A DNA stretch of 64,000 bases from Helicobacter jaachi (GCF_000763135.2 NZ_JRPR02000001.1:124001-188000); one strand, 5' to 3'; positions 9,902-22,076 are shown, numbered from the stretch's first letter. Numbers and translations: made by a program. Notes: a model not told the origin generated them from the sequence alone.

Positions 9902-11014
9902 CTATTGTGGGAATGATTGGGGAGTGAGCTTTACAAATACTATTTCTGGGGGATTAAAAATACGAGGCAAAAGCACATTGAGGCTAAGCCCGCGCGAGAT
10001 AAGCAAAATTTGCTCATACAAAGATGACTTGTTTTGCGCAAAAATCGCGCTAGATTCTGTGCTAGATTCTATAATTTTCATAGAATTTTTTGTCGCGGCA
10101 TTTGTGGGATTTACAGAATCTGTATGCCGCACATTTATAGAATCTAGCCCATATATGCCGCCGCTATAAGTGGGGAATAGCCCTTGATTTGGCGCGTATA
10201 AGCCATTAAGTAAAAATGGTATGCGCACTTGCCCGCCGTGCGTATGCCCGCTTAAGATAAGATTAACCCCCAAAGCCCTAAAAAGCGCTATAGATTCTGG
10301 GTGGTGCGAAAGCAGAATGCTAAAATACTCACCATTTGGCTTGCCTAAATCTGCAATAGAGCGCATTATCCAATCTTTGGTGAATGCCTCCTCAAACGCG
10401 CTTTTGCTGATATTTTTTGGGCGCAGTTTATGTGGCTTAGAATCTAGCCCATACACCATAACATAAGGGTCATCAACGCCGCCAAGTAGCAGCGTATTAT
10501 CCCCCAAGCTAAGCGCTACAAAGCCCATGCTAGATTCTAAAACTTGCACATTTTGCGCGCGTATCATGGCTTTAATATCCATAATCTGCTCGCTCCAAAA
10601 CTCGTGATTGCCGCTTACATAAAATTTTGGAATTTCGCGCAGGCTGCCATCATTGAGTGCTTTAAAAAATGCTATAGCGCCTTGAATATCTGCCTCATCA
10701 TCGACCATATCGCCGCTCATAGCGATAATATCGGGCTTTTTGTCCCTCAAAATCCTTAAAATATCCGCTTGATAGAATCTGCCCGAATGCAAATCACTTA
10801 AAAGCGCGATATTAACAGGCGCGCTAATCTTTGGAGATTCTATAATGTAATATCGCTCCGTAAGTGGCGCATAGAGCGCGCTGAATGTAAGCAGGCACGC
10901 GCATAAAAGCAAGATACATAAACTTATGCGCTTTATGCGCCTTTGTGGGCGCGCAGGTGAAGTGAGTTGGCATTGGGTAGGTTTAGTGCTGCAAAAAGAT
11001 TTTCCCCACGGCAA
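9902..11014 (-). CDS. Membrane-anchored calcineurin-type metallophosphoesterase
   Basis: 370 residues. One N-terminal transmembrane helix (about 29-49) precedes a metallophosphoesterase domain with all metal-binding motifs: LLSDLHSG near 72, SGDMVDD near 99, GNHEFW near 131, SHHPE near 236 and GHTHGGQ near 255. Proteins of this type include YkuE/UDP-diacylglucosamine pyrophosphatase-like enzymes; the substrate is unknown. The start is TTG at 11014, supported by GGGAGG six bases upstream inside fliR, giving a 32-base overlap. Near the C terminus an Asn/Ser-rich segment (IIESSTESSAIF) is built from clustered AGAWTCT copies and is probably not part of the fold. Confidence 0.8.
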   Translation of the reverse strand: MPWGKSFCSTKPTQCQLTSPARPQRRIKRISLCILLLCACLLTFSALYAPLTERYYIIESPKISAPVNIALLSDLHSGRFYQADILRILRDKKPDIIAMSGDMVDDEADIQGAIAFFKALNDGSLREIPKFYVSGNHEFWSEQIMDIKAMIRAQNVQVLESSMGFVALSLGDNTLLLGGVDDPYVMVYGLDSKPHKLRPKNISKSAFEEAFTKDWIMRSIADLGKPNGEYFSILLSHHPESIALFRALGVNLILSGHTHGGQVRIPFLLNGLYAPNQGLFPTYSGGIYGLDSINVRHTDSVNPTNAATKNSMKIIESSTESSAIFAQNKSSLYEQILLISRGLSLNVLLPRIFNPPEIVFVKLTPQSFPQ

Positions 11015-11759
11015 AAAACGCCTCCCTTAACTGATTTTTGAAAGTGTAAATGATAGTGGTAATAGTCAAAATAAGCACCACAAAAGCAATGGCGATTTTC
11101 ACAGGGAAGCCAATGGCTAGGAGATTGAACTGCGGGTGAGTTTTCATAATCATACCAAAAATGACATCTGAAAATAGAATAATGGCTAAAATGGGAAAAG
11201 CCATAGAAAAGCCCACAGCAAAGATATTCCCAAAGGCTTTAATAAAATACTCCGTGCTTTTAGGCTCAAAGACAAAGCTCCCAAGCGGCGTAGATTCTAT
11301 ACTATGAGAGATTATGAGAAAAATCGTATGATGAAAATCTAAGCTTAGCGCTACAAGCAAACCCAAAAGTGCAATGAGTTGCGCGATAATGGGCTTTTGC
11401 GTGCCGCTTATGGGGTCATATGCGCTTGCCATAGTAAGCCCCATAGTAAAGCTAATAATTTCGCCGCCAAAACTAAGCATCGCAAAGACAATTTGCAAGC
11501 AAATAGAGGCAAGAAAGCCTAGCATAATCTCAAAAAGCCCAGCAATCATAAACTCTACCATACTCATATCGGGCAAAGTGTAGTTTGCTAGCGGAAAGAA
11601 TGCAACACTCATAAAAAACACCATTGCCGCGCGCACATTCACGCTAATGAGCTGATTATCAAAAAAAGGAAAAAATGCAAACACCCCGCCAAATCGCGCC
11701 AAAAGTAATAAGAATACCGCTACACTATTTGGCTGCGTGATATAGGCTACAAACTCCAT
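10983..11759 (-). CDS. fliR: Flagellar export apparatus protein FliR
   Basis: Inner-membrane component of the flagellar type III export gate, assembling with FliP and FliQ; 258 residues and about six hydrophobic segments. Typical sequence includes LLARFGGVFAFFPFF near residue 20 and TMGLTMASAYDPISGTQ near 104. The gap to the upstream xseB stop is only five bases. No Shine-Dalgarno sequence is visible; the expected place is occupied by an AGATTCTATG string that contains the start codon. FliR is not clustered with fliP here (23.3 kb), as usual in Helicobacter. Confidence 0.93.
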   Translation of the reverse strand: MEFVAYITQPNSVAVFLLLLARFGGVFAFFPFFDNQLISVNVRAAMVFFMSVAFFPLANYTLPDMSMVEFMIAGLFEIMLGFLASICLQIVFAMLSFGGEIISFTMGLTMASAYDPISGTQKPIIAQLIALLGLLVALSLDFHHTIFLIISHSIESTPLGSFVFEPKSTEYFIKAFGNIFAVGFSMAFPILAIILFSDVIFGMIMKTHPQFNLLAIGFPVKIAIAFVVLILTITTIIYTFKNQLREAFFAVGKIFLQH

Positions 11760-11764
11760 AGAAT

Positions 11765-12043
11765 CTAGTCTTTAAACTCTTGATATTGCAGTTTGGCTTT
11801 TTCTAAAATATCTTGTGCTTTTTTGAGATTGGCTAAGCCCTCTTCGTATAATGCAAGCGATTCTTTTAGCGTAATTTCTTGCGCGCTTAGTTTGCTAAGT
11901 GTCGCCTTTGCTTTATCAATTAGGATTTCAAAATCGCCTATGTCTATTGCGTTAGATTCTGTGCTAGATTCTATCGTGTGAGATTCTGCTACAGAGGCAT
12001 TTATGGGATTATTTATAGAATCTGCTGAAGTATGCTTTTTCAT
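11765..12043 (-). CDS. xseB: Exodeoxyribonuclease VII small subunit
   Basis: Small subunit of ExoVII; 92 residues. The conserved core (residues ~35-92) is FEILIDKAKATLSKLS followed by LYEEGLANLKKAQ, the standard XseB pattern. The first ~30 residues (ADSINNPINASVAESHTIESSTESNAID) are not conserved in the family and come from several AGAWTCT copies between 11951 and 12020. ATG 12043 follows AAGGAG. A downstream start would give a normal ~60-residue XseB, but no better ribosome site is seen there. Confidence 0.85.
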   Translation of the reverse strand: MKKHTSADSINNPINASVAESHTIESSTESNAIDIGDFEILIDKAKATLSKLSAQEITLKESLALYEEGLANLKKAQDILEKAKLQYQEFKD

Positions 12044-12061
12044 TATAACTCCTTAGTGTGT

Positions 12062-12081
12062 TATAGAATCTAGATTCTATA
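12062..12081. terminator. Perfect palindrome of two AGAWTCT copies after guaB
   Basis: TATAGAATCTAGATTCTATA is a perfect 20-bp palindrome, five bases past the guaB stop and 18 bases before the xseB start. It could terminate or attenuate the guaB transcript, though a loop-less palindrome makes a poor hairpin; a protein-binding dyad is equally possible. Confidence 0.4.
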
Positions 12082-12086
12082 TTTGC

Positions 12087-14904
<2,818 letters not shown>

Positions 14905-14931
14905 CTATGCTCCTAGAAATAGGCTAAATGC

Positions 14932-15090
14932 GCGGTAATTATAGAATCTAACCTCAAAAATAAGTTGATAGATACTTAAAGCAGCTATAACTTTATACTT
15001 TGAGGGCTCGCAGGGCAATTCACTTGCCCGCAGACAAGACACGCGCGGCTTTTTATAAAAAAGCAATAGCGCGGAAATTATAGAATCTTA
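14932..15090 (+). repeat. Dispersed intergenic repeat, copy 2
   Basis: Full-length copy. It starts with TAGAATCTAACCTC, continues through GTTGATAGATACTTAAAGC and TATAACTTTATACTTTGAG, then a hairpin (GGGCAA/TTGCCC), then a second hairpin arm CGCGCGGCTTTTT paired with AAAAAGC and GCGCGG, and ends in ATTATAGAATCT. It separates gatA from aroC on the same strand. Confidence 0.88.
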
Positions 15091-15102
15091 TTGCTTTAAA
15101 AG

Positions 15103-16182
15103 CTATAAACATTCATACACTCTTTTCAAAAAATCTAGCTGCGAAGTGCTATGCAGCAAAAGCATATCCGCTAGCACAAGTGAAACCATAGCTTCTGCTA
15201 CTACACTGCCGCGCACCGCTACGCAAGGGTCATGCCGCCCTTTGATGTGGCATATTTGTGCTTTTCCTGCAGTATCAAGCGTGTGTTGGGGGAGAAATAT
15301 GCTAGGAGTGGGTTTGAAATGTGCTTTCACAAGCAGTGTATTGCCATTGCTAATACCCCCTAAAATCCCGCCGCTATGATTAGTCTTAAAGCCTTTTTTA
15401 TCCATTTCATCATTATGCTCGCTGCCATATTGCGCGCTAGATTCTATACCATCACCTATTTCTACGCCTTTTACAGCATTTAAACCCATAAGCGCAAGCG
15501 CAAGTGCGCCATCAAGGCGATTATACAGCGGCTCTCCTAACCCCGCAGGCAGCCCATCTGCGCATATAAGTGCTACGCCACCTATACTATTATGTGCTTT
15601 TTTGGCTTGTTTAATAAGCTGCTTTTGCTCCTCTTCGCGCGCTGCGTCAAGAGCGTAAATCTCGCTATTTAGCGCATAATTAAAGTCAATATTATCCGCG
15701 CAAATACCGCCTATAGCATAAATACCACTTTGCACTCTAATATTAAATGTTTTTAAAAGCATTTGTGCAATGCTACCTGCTGCCACCCTTGCTGCACTTT
15801 CTCTCGCACTCGAGCGCCCTCCACCGCGATAATCGCGTATGCCATATTTTTTAAAGTATGTAAAATCCGCATGACCTGGGCGAAAAATATCTTTGATATT
15901 TGTATAATCGCTGCTTTTGGTGTTGGTATTAGCTATCCACATACCAATGGGCGCGCCTGTGCTTAATCCCTCAAATACCCCGCTTAGAATCTGCACCTTA
16001 TCGGCTTCTTTGCGCCCTGTGGCGTAGGCGTTTTTACCCGGGGCGCGGCGATGCATATTAGATTCTATAAATGCTTCATCAATGTATAATCCCGCAGGCA
16101 CGCCATCTACCACGCAGCCAATGCCCGCGCCGTGTGATTCGCCAAAGGTAGTTACGCGAAAAGCAGTGCCAAAGGTATTCAT
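15103..16182 (-). CDS. aroC: Chorismate synthase
   Basis: Makes chorismate from EPSP with reduced FMN, the last shared step of aromatic amino acid synthesis; 359 residues. Signatures: [14 protein letters not shown] near 14, HRRAPG near 44, and [15 protein letters not shown] then [12 protein letters not shown] near 107-131. The start overlaps the rnc stop by four bases (ATGA) with AAGGAG upstream. Order aroC-rnc-rnhA-TPR protein matches H. pylori HP0663-HP0660. Confidence 0.96.
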   Translation of the reverse strand: MNTFGTAFRVTTFGESHGAGIGCVVDGVPAGLYIDEAFIESNMHRRAPGKNAYATGRKEADKVQILSGVFEGLSTGAPIGMWIANTNTKSSDYTNIKDIFRPGHADFTYFKKYGIRDYRGGGRSSARESAARVAAGSIAQMLLKTFNIRVQSGIYAIGGICADNIDFNYALNSEIYALDAAREEEQKQLIKQAKKAHNSIGGVALICADGLPAGLGEPLYNRLDGALALALMGLNAVKGVEIGDGIESSAQYGSEHNDEMDKKGFKTNHSGGILGGISNGNTLLVKAHFKPTPSIFLPQHTLDTAGKAQICHIKGRHDPCVAVRGSVVAEAMVSLVLADMLLLHSTSQLDFLKRVYECL

Positions 16183-16886
16183 TCTTGCTCCTTTTTGGTG
16201 AGGTGGCGCAATATCTCATAGGCTTTGTGCGCACTTTTTTGCTGTGCTTCTTTTTTTGAGCCTCCAGAGGCTCTAGCATATTCTTTGCCTTGTATGCTTA
16301 GCGCTACTTCAAAGCTTTTTTTATGGTCAGGTCCGCTTTCATTTAAAATCGTGTAGGTGGGGATTACGCCATAGAGGGCTTGTGTGAGTTCTTGCAGGGC
16401 AGTTTTATAATCCATAAATAAAGAATCTAAATCAATTTTAGTGTAATTTTCCTCAAGGAGCGCGTTAATAATGCGTTGGGCGTGTTTTAGGCTAGATTCT
16501 AAATAAATTGCGCCAATGAGTGCTTCAAAGGCATTTGAGAGGATTGAGGCTTTTTGCCGCCCTTTGTTATGCTCCTCGCTTTGTGAAATATATAAAAATG
16601 CGCCTAAATCAATGGATTGTGCGAGTTTCATAAAGCCCTTTTCATTCACAATACACGCGCGCAGCTTTGATAGCTCGCCCTCTTTTGCGTGCGGAAATTT
16701 CTTAAATAAATACTCTCCCACAAGCAAGTCTAACACAGCATCGCCTAAAAACTCAAGCCGCTCGTTATTATAGGGCTTTTTGTAGCTTTTGTGCGTGAGG
16801 GCTTCTAGGAGGAGCTGCTGTTTTTTAAATGTGTAGCCTAGTTTATGTTCGAGTAAATGCGGTGGTTTGGGTAGAGTGTGAGCCAT
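16179..16886 (-). CDS. rnc: Ribonuclease III
   Basis: Double-strand RNA endonuclease for rRNA and mRNA processing; 235 residues. The catalytic signature [20 protein letters not shown] lies near 42-61. The C-terminal double-stranded RNA-binding domain (from about 158) ends with the characteristic [19 protein letters not shown] helix. ATG 16886 follows AAGGA. The 10-base gap from rnhA and 4-base overlap with aroC suggest one operon. Confidence 0.95.
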   Translation of the reverse strand: MAHTLPKPPHLLEHKLGYTFKKQQLLLEALTHKSYKKPYNNERLEFLGDAVLDLLVGEYLFKKFPHAKEGELSKLRACIVNEKGFMKLAQSIDLGAFLYISQSEEHNKGRQKASILSNAFEALIGAIYLESSLKHAQRIINALLEENYTKIDLDSLFMDYKTALQELTQALYGVIPTYTILNESGPDHKKSFEVALSIQGKEYARASGGSKKEAQQKSAHKAYEILRHLTKKEQE

Positions 16887-16895
16887 AATTATCCT

Positions 16896-17318
16896 TTATT
16901 TTTTAAAAGATTGCGCGGCAAGTTTGGCTAGCCTATCGCATAATTCATTTTGCTCTTGTCCTGCGTGTCCTTTTATCCAGTGCGCGCTTATTTGGTGGGA
17001 CTTTGCAGCTTGCAAGTAGGCTTGCCATAAATCAGGGTTTTTTATATCTTTAAACTGCTTTTCTTGCCATTTATCAATCCACATATTAATGCCATTGCAC
17101 ACATAGCTTGAATCGCTATAAATATCCACGATACAAGGCTCTTTAAGGGCTTTAAGAGATTCTATAACGGCTAAAAGCTCCATTCTATTGTTTGTGGTGT
17201 GGGGTTCTCCACCGGTGAGAATTTTTTGCTTACCTTGAAAGGAGAGTATGCCGCACCAGCCGCCTGCACCGGGATTACCAAGTGAGGAGCCATCACAATA
17301 GAGGGTAACTTGCTTCAT
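16896..17318 (-). CDS. rnhA: Ribonuclease HI
   Basis: Cleaves RNA in RNA-DNA hybrids; 140 residues. All four acidic active-site residues are visible: Asp in YCDGSSLGNPGAGG, Glu in RMELLAVIE, Asp in YSDSSYV and the last Asp in ELCDRLA, with the GHAGQ loop between. I take ATG 17318, with AAGGA about ten bases upstream; an in-frame TTG two codons earlier is possible. Its start lies inside the 3' end of the TPR gene. Confidence 0.93.
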   Translation of the reverse strand: MKQVTLYCDGSSLGNPGAGGWCGILSFQGKQKILTGGEPHTTNNRMELLAVIESLKALKEPCIVDIYSDSSYVCNGINMWIDKWQEKQFKDIKNPDLWQAYLQAAKSHQISAHWIKGHAGQEQNELCDRLAKLAAQSFKK

Positions 17319-18375
17319 CGGCAATATTCCTTATTTTACATAAAACATCAGTATTTAATAACTCTCCGCAATTTGAGCAGCGTGCGTTCTCAAATGGAAA
17401 AATATGCTTGCAACTATGGCAGCGATACTCAAAGTCTAAATCCACTTGAATATGCGAATACTGCTTTAAAATGCGCATATTTTCTAAAGCAAAAATTTTG
17501 CAACTTTGATTATCATTTATCCAGCCCTTAGCGCGATACACATCAAGGATTTGCGGGTTTGTTATAGAATCTAGTGGTACACTCTCGCGCTCAAAATGCC
17601 ATAATATATCAATCATGCCAGCTATGCGCTTGCTTTTTTCTATCTCCTCCCAAAAAAGCGAGCGATTGACATCTTTAAAATACTGCAAAATGATTTTTTC
17701 TAATCTTGGCTCTTTGGCTTTAATGTCATTAAGCTTTTGAATCTTAGTAGAGAGCTGCATAGCGTGGTGATTAATGAGTAAAAGCGTGCTAAGATAGGCT
17801 TTATTGAGTGAAATGGCATTAAAAAATCGCTCTTGCGCCATTGTAGCGCTCATCTCACTATCATAAATCTCCTCAATACACTCAAGGGCGTTAATAGCGT
17901 TTTTGTATTCATTGAGGCTTTCATAGGTTTTGAGCAAATAGATAAGCACTTGCGGATTTTTAGGATAATTTTTTAAAATCTCTAAAAAAATATTTTTTGC
18001 CCTTTGCAAAAAGCCCGCAGTGTAGTAGGCTGTGCCTAGATTCTGTAATATTTCAATTCTTGATTTGGCACTCTCTTTGGTGTGTTTGAGATTTTCTAAA
18101 ATGCTAAGATAGATTTTTATAGCCTCTTGCGTATTGCCGCTTTGGATATAGGCATTAGCAATAAACTGCAAGGTAGGAATAGGATTATGCGATAGGGCTA
18201 GAAACTCCTCCACACCTTGCGTAAGCCCCACAAATTCATAAGATTTAGCGAGATTTTTGAGCGAGCGCTCTTTTTGTTTATCCTTATAGCGATTGCGCCA
18301 ATAGTCAATAAGCGCGGCTAGGGCGATGATTGAAACTAAAATAATAATGCCAAAAAGTGGGTCGGAATAAAACAT
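17293..18375 (-). CDS. Membrane-anchored TPR protein with C-terminal zinc ribbon (LapB/YciM-like)
   Basis: 360 residues. An N-terminal transmembrane helix (about 7-24) is followed by a conserved start of TPR-like sequence (LAKSYEFVGLTQGVEEFLALS). Tetratricopeptide-type helices fill about 60-200. The C terminus carries a CxxC...CxxC zinc ribbon (YRCHSCKHIFPFENARCSNCGE, about 317-338). This layout resembles LapB/YciM, which controls LpxC turnover in enterics, but I cannot claim that role here. ATG 18375 has AGGGA upstream, formed by the end of the preceding gene. It belongs to the conserved aroC-rnc-rnhA block. Confidence 0.8.
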   Translation of the reverse strand: MFYSDPLFGIIILVSIIALAALIDYWRNRYKDKQKERSLKNLAKSYEFVGLTQGVEEFLALSHNPIPTLQFIANAYIQSGNTQEAIKIYLSILENLKHTKESAKSRIEILQNLGTAYYTAGFLQRAKNIFLEILKNYPKNPQVLIYLLKTYESLNEYKNAINALECIEEIYDSEMSATMAQERFFNAISLNKAYLSTLLLINHHAMQLSTKIQKLNDIKAKEPRLEKIILQYFKDVNRSLFWEEIEKSKRIAGMIDILWHFERESVPLDSITNPQILDVYRAKGWINDNQSCKIFALENMRILKQYSHIQVDLDFEYRCHSCKHIFPFENARCSNCGELLNTDVLCKIRNIADEASYPLL

Positions 18376-18376
18376 A

Positions 18377-19210
18377 TCATTCCCTAAGGGTTACTATGTT
18401 TGCACTTGAGCGGATTTTATTAAAATGCTCTGTGATGATACTCTGCTCTTTATGCGCCATAATTTTTTGATTGATTAAAGGCTTTGCCTCTTCAAAGCTT
18501 ATAGCCTTTTCTCCTAGTCTTTCTTTGATGAAAAAGCTCACAAAGCCATTGCCGCCAGTGGTCAGCACAGGGGTGAATTCATTATTTGGCGTGTGGATAA
18601 AAATTTGGGCAATTTGAGGTGTGAGCGAGGATAGCGCGATAGTCTCGCTTATTTTTTCCACGCCTTGTATATTTTGCTTAGGCGCAGCAATTGCTTTTTG
18701 CAAGCTTTCATCACTTTGCGCCATATAGCGCACCACGCGCACAGATGATGGCATAAGGAATTCTTTTTTATGCTTAGTGTAGTAGGAGAGCATTTCATCT
18801 TCGCTAGAAATGGAGATATTAGAAGCTAAGATTCTTTGCATAAGCTCTTTAGTTTGGAGCTGCTTTTTAATCTGTGTGCGGTATTCTTGCAGGCTTAGTC
18901 CATTGCGCGTTACTTTTCTTAAAAATTCATCTTTGCTTAGGTTGGCATTTGCTGCTAAAAGCGCGATTTCCTCATCAATTTTAAGTTCCTCAATACTAAT
19001 TTTAAATCGCTCAATCTCATCATCTTTTAATCGCTCATTAATGAGTAAATCAATAGCGGCATCTTTAGAAATATGCATTTTATCTTGCAGCGCGGCGATT
19101 TCATGTAGCGTGATAGCATGCCCATTTACGCGGATAGCTACACCGGCTATGATTTCTGCCTGTAGGCTCACTATGCTTAAAATACATAAAACACACAATA
19201 TCGCTTTCAC
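18377..19210 (-). CDS. SurA-like periplasmic chaperone / peptidyl-prolyl isomerase-type protein
   Basis: 277 residues. A signal peptide (ILCVLCILSIVSLQA, about 4-18) precedes a SurA N-terminal domain (VAIRVNGHAITLHEI, then a run of helices). A poorly conserved parvulin-like region occupies about 150-255. Such proteins assist outer-membrane protein folding in the periplasm. The start is GTG at 19210 with AAGGA six bases upstream. It is the first gene of the run ending at aroC and diverges from the MFS gene. Confidence 0.75.
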   Translation of the reverse strand: MKAILCVLCILSIVSLQAEIIAGVAIRVNGHAITLHEIAALQDKMHISKDAAIDLLINERLKDDEIERFKISIEELKIDEEIALLAANANLSKDEFLRKVTRNGLSLQEYRTQIKKQLQTKELMQRILASNISISSEDEMLSYYTKHKKEFLMPSSVRVVRYMAQSDESLQKAIAAPKQNIQGVEKISETIALSSLTPQIAQIFIHTPNNEFTPVLTTGGNGFVSFFIKERLGEKAISFEEAKPLINQKIMAHKEQSIITEHFNKIRSSANIVTLRE

Positions 19211-19364
19211 TTTGTATCCTTTTGGTCTTTTAATAAGATGCTAGTTTGGATTTCATTTTATCATATTCAAAGCAATTTAGAGTAGAATTGCGCGCTTTAT
19301 TTATTCGTGTATTACTTGCGCGCAAGCAGCAATCACAACAACATCTAGCCATAGGGGAGGGGTG

Positions 19365-20531
19365 ATGAAAAAAATACATTTTGATGAGGTTACTAAAACT
19401 ATTTTTGTGCTAGCTTTGAGCGCCTTTTGCATGGGCGTTACGGAGTTTATTATCGCAGGCGTTTTGCAAGATGTGAAAGTATATTTTGATATAGATTCTA
19501 ATAAAGCCGGCTTGCTTACGACATTATACGCAGTGGGTGTGGTCATTGGTGCGCCGATTTTAACTATTCCCTTTAGTAGCTTTAATCGCAAATTCCAGCT
19601 GCTTTTAAATTTAGGCGTTTTTGCGGTGGCAAATTTTGTAATTTTTATAAGCGATAGCTTTTGGCTCACAGCTCTTGCACGCTTTATCGCAGGCACGCAG
19701 CATGGAGTGTTTTTTGTCATTGCTACCATTACAGCCATTCAAGTATCCCCCAAAGAAAGAGAATCTAGCAATCTCGCCCTTATGGTTTCAGGGCTTACTA
19801 TTGCGCTTGTGAGCGGTGTGCCGCTAGGGACATTTATCGGGCAGCTTTTTGGCTTTAAGGCTATTTTTTTGCTTATTTGCCTTTGCACGCTGTGCGCGTT
19901 TTTTTGCGCCATTGTGTTTATGCCCGGACACTTGCAGGGTAGTCAAACGCATATTTCTACCCTTTTTAAAGCCTTTTTGCACAAACCCCTGCTTAAAGCC
20001 TATGCTATTACGGTATGCACTTGTGGCGGGGCATTTGTGCTTTATACTTATGTGAGTGATTTATTGGTGGAAAAAAGCCATTTTGAGAAAGAAAGTATTG
20101 TGTATATTTTGCTGTTGTATGGGGGATTTGCTATTTTGGGCAATCTCTTTGGCGGCAGGCTTGCTGATAACAAAGGCTCTATCCGCGCTTTGCAAATCAT
20201 TTTATTTATGCAAGTTGTATTTTATGCGCTTGTAAGCTTAAGTGCGTATTCTCAAGTGCTTGTGGTGATAAATTTGGCGCTTATGGGTTTTCTATCATTC
20301 TCCTCAATCCCAGCGCTCAAAATCAATGCGATGAATGCCGCGCGCAAATGCACGCCAGATTCTATGGATAGCTCAGTGAGTGTGAATGAAGCTGCCTTTA
20401 ATGTAGGCATTGCTTTAGCTAATCAAATCGGTGGATTGGTGGTAGTTGCGCCATTTTTGGGCATCGGGTTTAATCCCCTCTTTGCTTCGCTTTTTGCCCT
20501 GCCCGCACTTCTTTTGGTGCTTAAAAGCTAG
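19365..20531 (+). CDS. Major facilitator superfamily efflux transporter (DHA1 type)
   Basis: 388 residues with twelve predicted transmembrane helices. It belongs to the drug:H+ antiporter-1 group related to AraJ, SotB and PbuE: the N terminus has FCMGVTEFIIAGVLQDV near 25 and TTLYAVGVVIGAPILT near 53, with RFIAGTQHGVFFVIAT near 107. Substrate is unknown. ATG 19365 lies four bases after GGGGAGG; GTG at 19362 is an alternative. Its stop overlaps the end of the convergent small gene at 20528 by four bases. Confidence 0.85.
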   Translation: MKKIHFDEVTKTIFVLALSAFCMGVTEFIIAGVLQDVKVYFDIDSNKAGLLTTLYAVGVVIGAPILTIPFSSFNRKFQLLLNLGVFAVANFVIFISDSFWLTALARFIAGTQHGVFFVIATITAIQVSPKERESSNLALMVSGLTIALVSGVPLGTFIGQLFGFKAIFLLICLCTLCAFFCAIVFMPGHLQGSQTHISTLFKAFLHKPLLKAYAITVCTCGGAFVLYTYVSDLLVEKSHFEKESIVYILLLYGGFAILGNLFGGRLADNKGSIRALQIILFMQVVFYALVSLSAYSQVLVVINLALMGFLSFSSIPALKINAMNAARKCTPDSMDSSVSVNEAAFNVGIALANQIGGLVVVAPFLGIGFNPLFASLFALPALLLVLKS

Positions 20532-20731
20532 CTTTTGCTCCCTATAAAGCACCATATAAGGCACACAAACCAGCAAATCACACTCCAACCTAAAAAGAAA
20601 TTTAAAAGTCCTATGATAATGACATTGGGGTGCTTGCGCACGAGGGCTATAAAGGTGGGCAGCATATATAAAAATATCAGTATCCAGCCTATAGATTCTC
20701 CAAATGTCCTACCTGCATCGTATGCGTCCAT
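20528..20731 (-). CDS. Small membrane protein, superinfection-immunity (Imm_superinfect) family
   Basis: 67 residues with two hydrophobic helices. The pattern YMLPTFIALVRKHPN, then GLLNFFLGWSVICWFVCLIWC, matches the T4 Imm / superinfection-immunity small-protein family by eye. Family members are common on chromosomes and are mostly of unknown function. No ribosome site is visible; an AGATTCTATAATG string fills the 12-base gap after the preceding gene. It is probably co-transcribed with the unknown gene at 20744-21640. Confidence 0.65.
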   Translation of the reverse strand: MDAYDAGRTFGESIGWILIFLYMLPTFIALVRKHPNVIIIGLLNFFLGWSVICWFVCLIWCFIGSKS

Positions 20732-20743
20732 TATAGAATCTCG

Positions 20744-21640
20744 CTAATAATTACGCATTTCGAGGTCTTTTTTGTCAAATGGGTCTAGCACTGCTTTTTG
20801 GTATAGCATTTTTGATTCTCCAGATGAGCTCGCCTGTATGAGTTGCTCTATATTTGTTGGCGTATATACAATGGACTCAAAATCATTTACAAAAAATACA
20901 CCTTTTAACTGCTCACCACTAAACATATACTTTTTACCATTATTTGTAGCATGTGGTATCATAATAGTGTGGCAGAGCTGCGATTCGCCCCACTCATCAG
21001 CCAATACAAAGAAGTTACAAAAGGCTATTTCTCCTCCTTGCGGGAAATCATAGCCCAAAAACCCATCGTCGGCTGTTTGTGCAATTTCCGCTACGCCTCC
21101 CACAAGGACATCAAATTGTGCTTTCATAGCCTTTTTGTCTAGTGCAGAATCATCAAAATCCCTATCTAAATTTGCTTTCCCTAAGTGTTTTATAATCTCT
21201 GCTTCGTAGTTATAGTTTTTGTCTCCATAAACATTCTCGCTAAGATTATCGCTGCACTCACCGGTTTTGTGTTTATATTGGCGAATTTCTTCAAAATAAA
21301 ATCCTTCGTAAAATCCTCCGTTTTTGAATTTTAATTTCCCACTTCCGCAGAGGATTCTATCCTCCTTGTCTTTTTTATTTACCATGTATTCTTTAAAAAA
21401 CTCTCCATTATTGTCAGAAAAATTTATATTAAGTGCCACAACCTTGCCTTGATTTTTTTCTAAAAATTTCCAAATCTCTAGCGCATCATCGGCATTTTTA
21501 AGCGTTATGCTAAGCTCTTGCATTTTCTTTTTCTCTAGGTTAAACACACTTGGGAAAAACACCGCGATAATGCCTATTGCCGCTACTAAAAAGCTCGTAA
21601 TTGAGCCAAGTATTACCTTTTTTTCAAATTTGATAGCCAT
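20744..21640 (-). CDS. Unknown membrane-anchored protein
   Basis: 298 residues; I do not recognise the family. One N-terminal transmembrane helix (about 12-33), then a soluble, probably extracytoplasmic region with a short MORN-like stretch (GSGKLKFKNGGFYEGFYF, about 99-116) and few cysteines. ATG 21640 has GGGGG upstream, a strong site. It diverges from the XRE regulator and is followed closely by the small immunity-family protein. AGAWTCT copies are absent from this gene, unlike most neighbours of its size, which could mean recent acquisition. Confidence 0.65.
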   Translation of the reverse strand: MAIKFEKKVILGSITSFLVAAIGIIAVFFPSVFNLEKKKMQELSITLKNADDALEIWKFLEKNQGKVVALNINFSDNNGEFFKEYMVNKKDKEDRILCGSGKLKFKNGGFYEGFYFEEIRQYKHKTGECSDNLSENVYGDKNYNYEAEIIKHLGKANLDRDFDDSALDKKAMKAQFDVLVGGVAEIAQTADDGFLGYDFPQGGEIAFCNFFVLADEWGESQLCHTIMIPHATNNGKKYMFSGEQLKGVFFVNDFESIVYTPTNIEQLIQASSSGESKMLYQKAVLDPFDKKDLEMRNY

Positions 21641-21698
21641 TTTGCCCCCTAATTTAGAATTTAAAGCGTGGATTTTATTATTTCTCTTTGGCTGCTAT

Positions 21699-21718
21699 CA
21701 AACACCCATAGGTGTTTG
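21699..21718. promoter_or_regulatory. Inverted repeat, candidate operator of the XRE regulator
   Basis: CAAACACC and GGTGTTTG are separated by CATA, an 8-bp perfect dyad, between two divergent genes. The right half (ATAGGTGTTTGCG) recurs as ATAGGTGTGTGCG about 48 bases downstream, overlapping the regulator start. Autoregulation by the adjacent XRE protein is inferred. Confidence 0.5.
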
Positions 21719-21761
21719 CGCTACGCACGAAAGTGATTTATTTTGCGATAAAAACTTATAG

Positions 21762-22043
21762 GTGTGTGCGTTGGAGAAAAGTGAGCAAGATTATTTAGAT
21801 GCCATAGTGTTGCATATCAAGCTATTGCGCAAAAAGCGGCATATCTCGCAGCTTGAGCTTGCTCATATTTTAGGGCATAAATCACCCAACTACATTGCAA
21901 AAATTGAGACAAGAAAGCAAGGAGCAAATTACAATCTCCACCACCTCTATGCCATTGCCAAAGCCTTTGAGTTAGAGCCTAGCGAGCTTTTACCAACTTT
22001 AGAGGAAGCAAGGGCGCTTATAGAATCTAAAGCCTGCCATTAA
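21762..22043 (+). CDS. XRE-family helix-turn-helix transcriptional regulator
   Basis: 93 residues or slightly fewer. A Cro/C1-type helix-turn-helix covers about 15-75 (IKLLRKKRHISQLELAHILGH, then NYIAKIETRKQGANY, then AIAKAFELEPSEL). No other domain. The start is uncertain: GTG 21762, or TTG 21771 with a weak AGG eight bases upstream. It diverges from the unknown gene at 20744-21640 across a palindromic site. Confidence 0.8.
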   Translation: MCALEKSEQDYLDAIVLHIKLLRKKRHISQLELAHILGHKSPNYIAKIETRKQGANYNLHHLYAIAKAFELEPSELLPTLEEARALIESKACH

Positions 22044-22076
22044 ACCTAAGAGCTTCACTGCGCAAATAGCGTGGAA

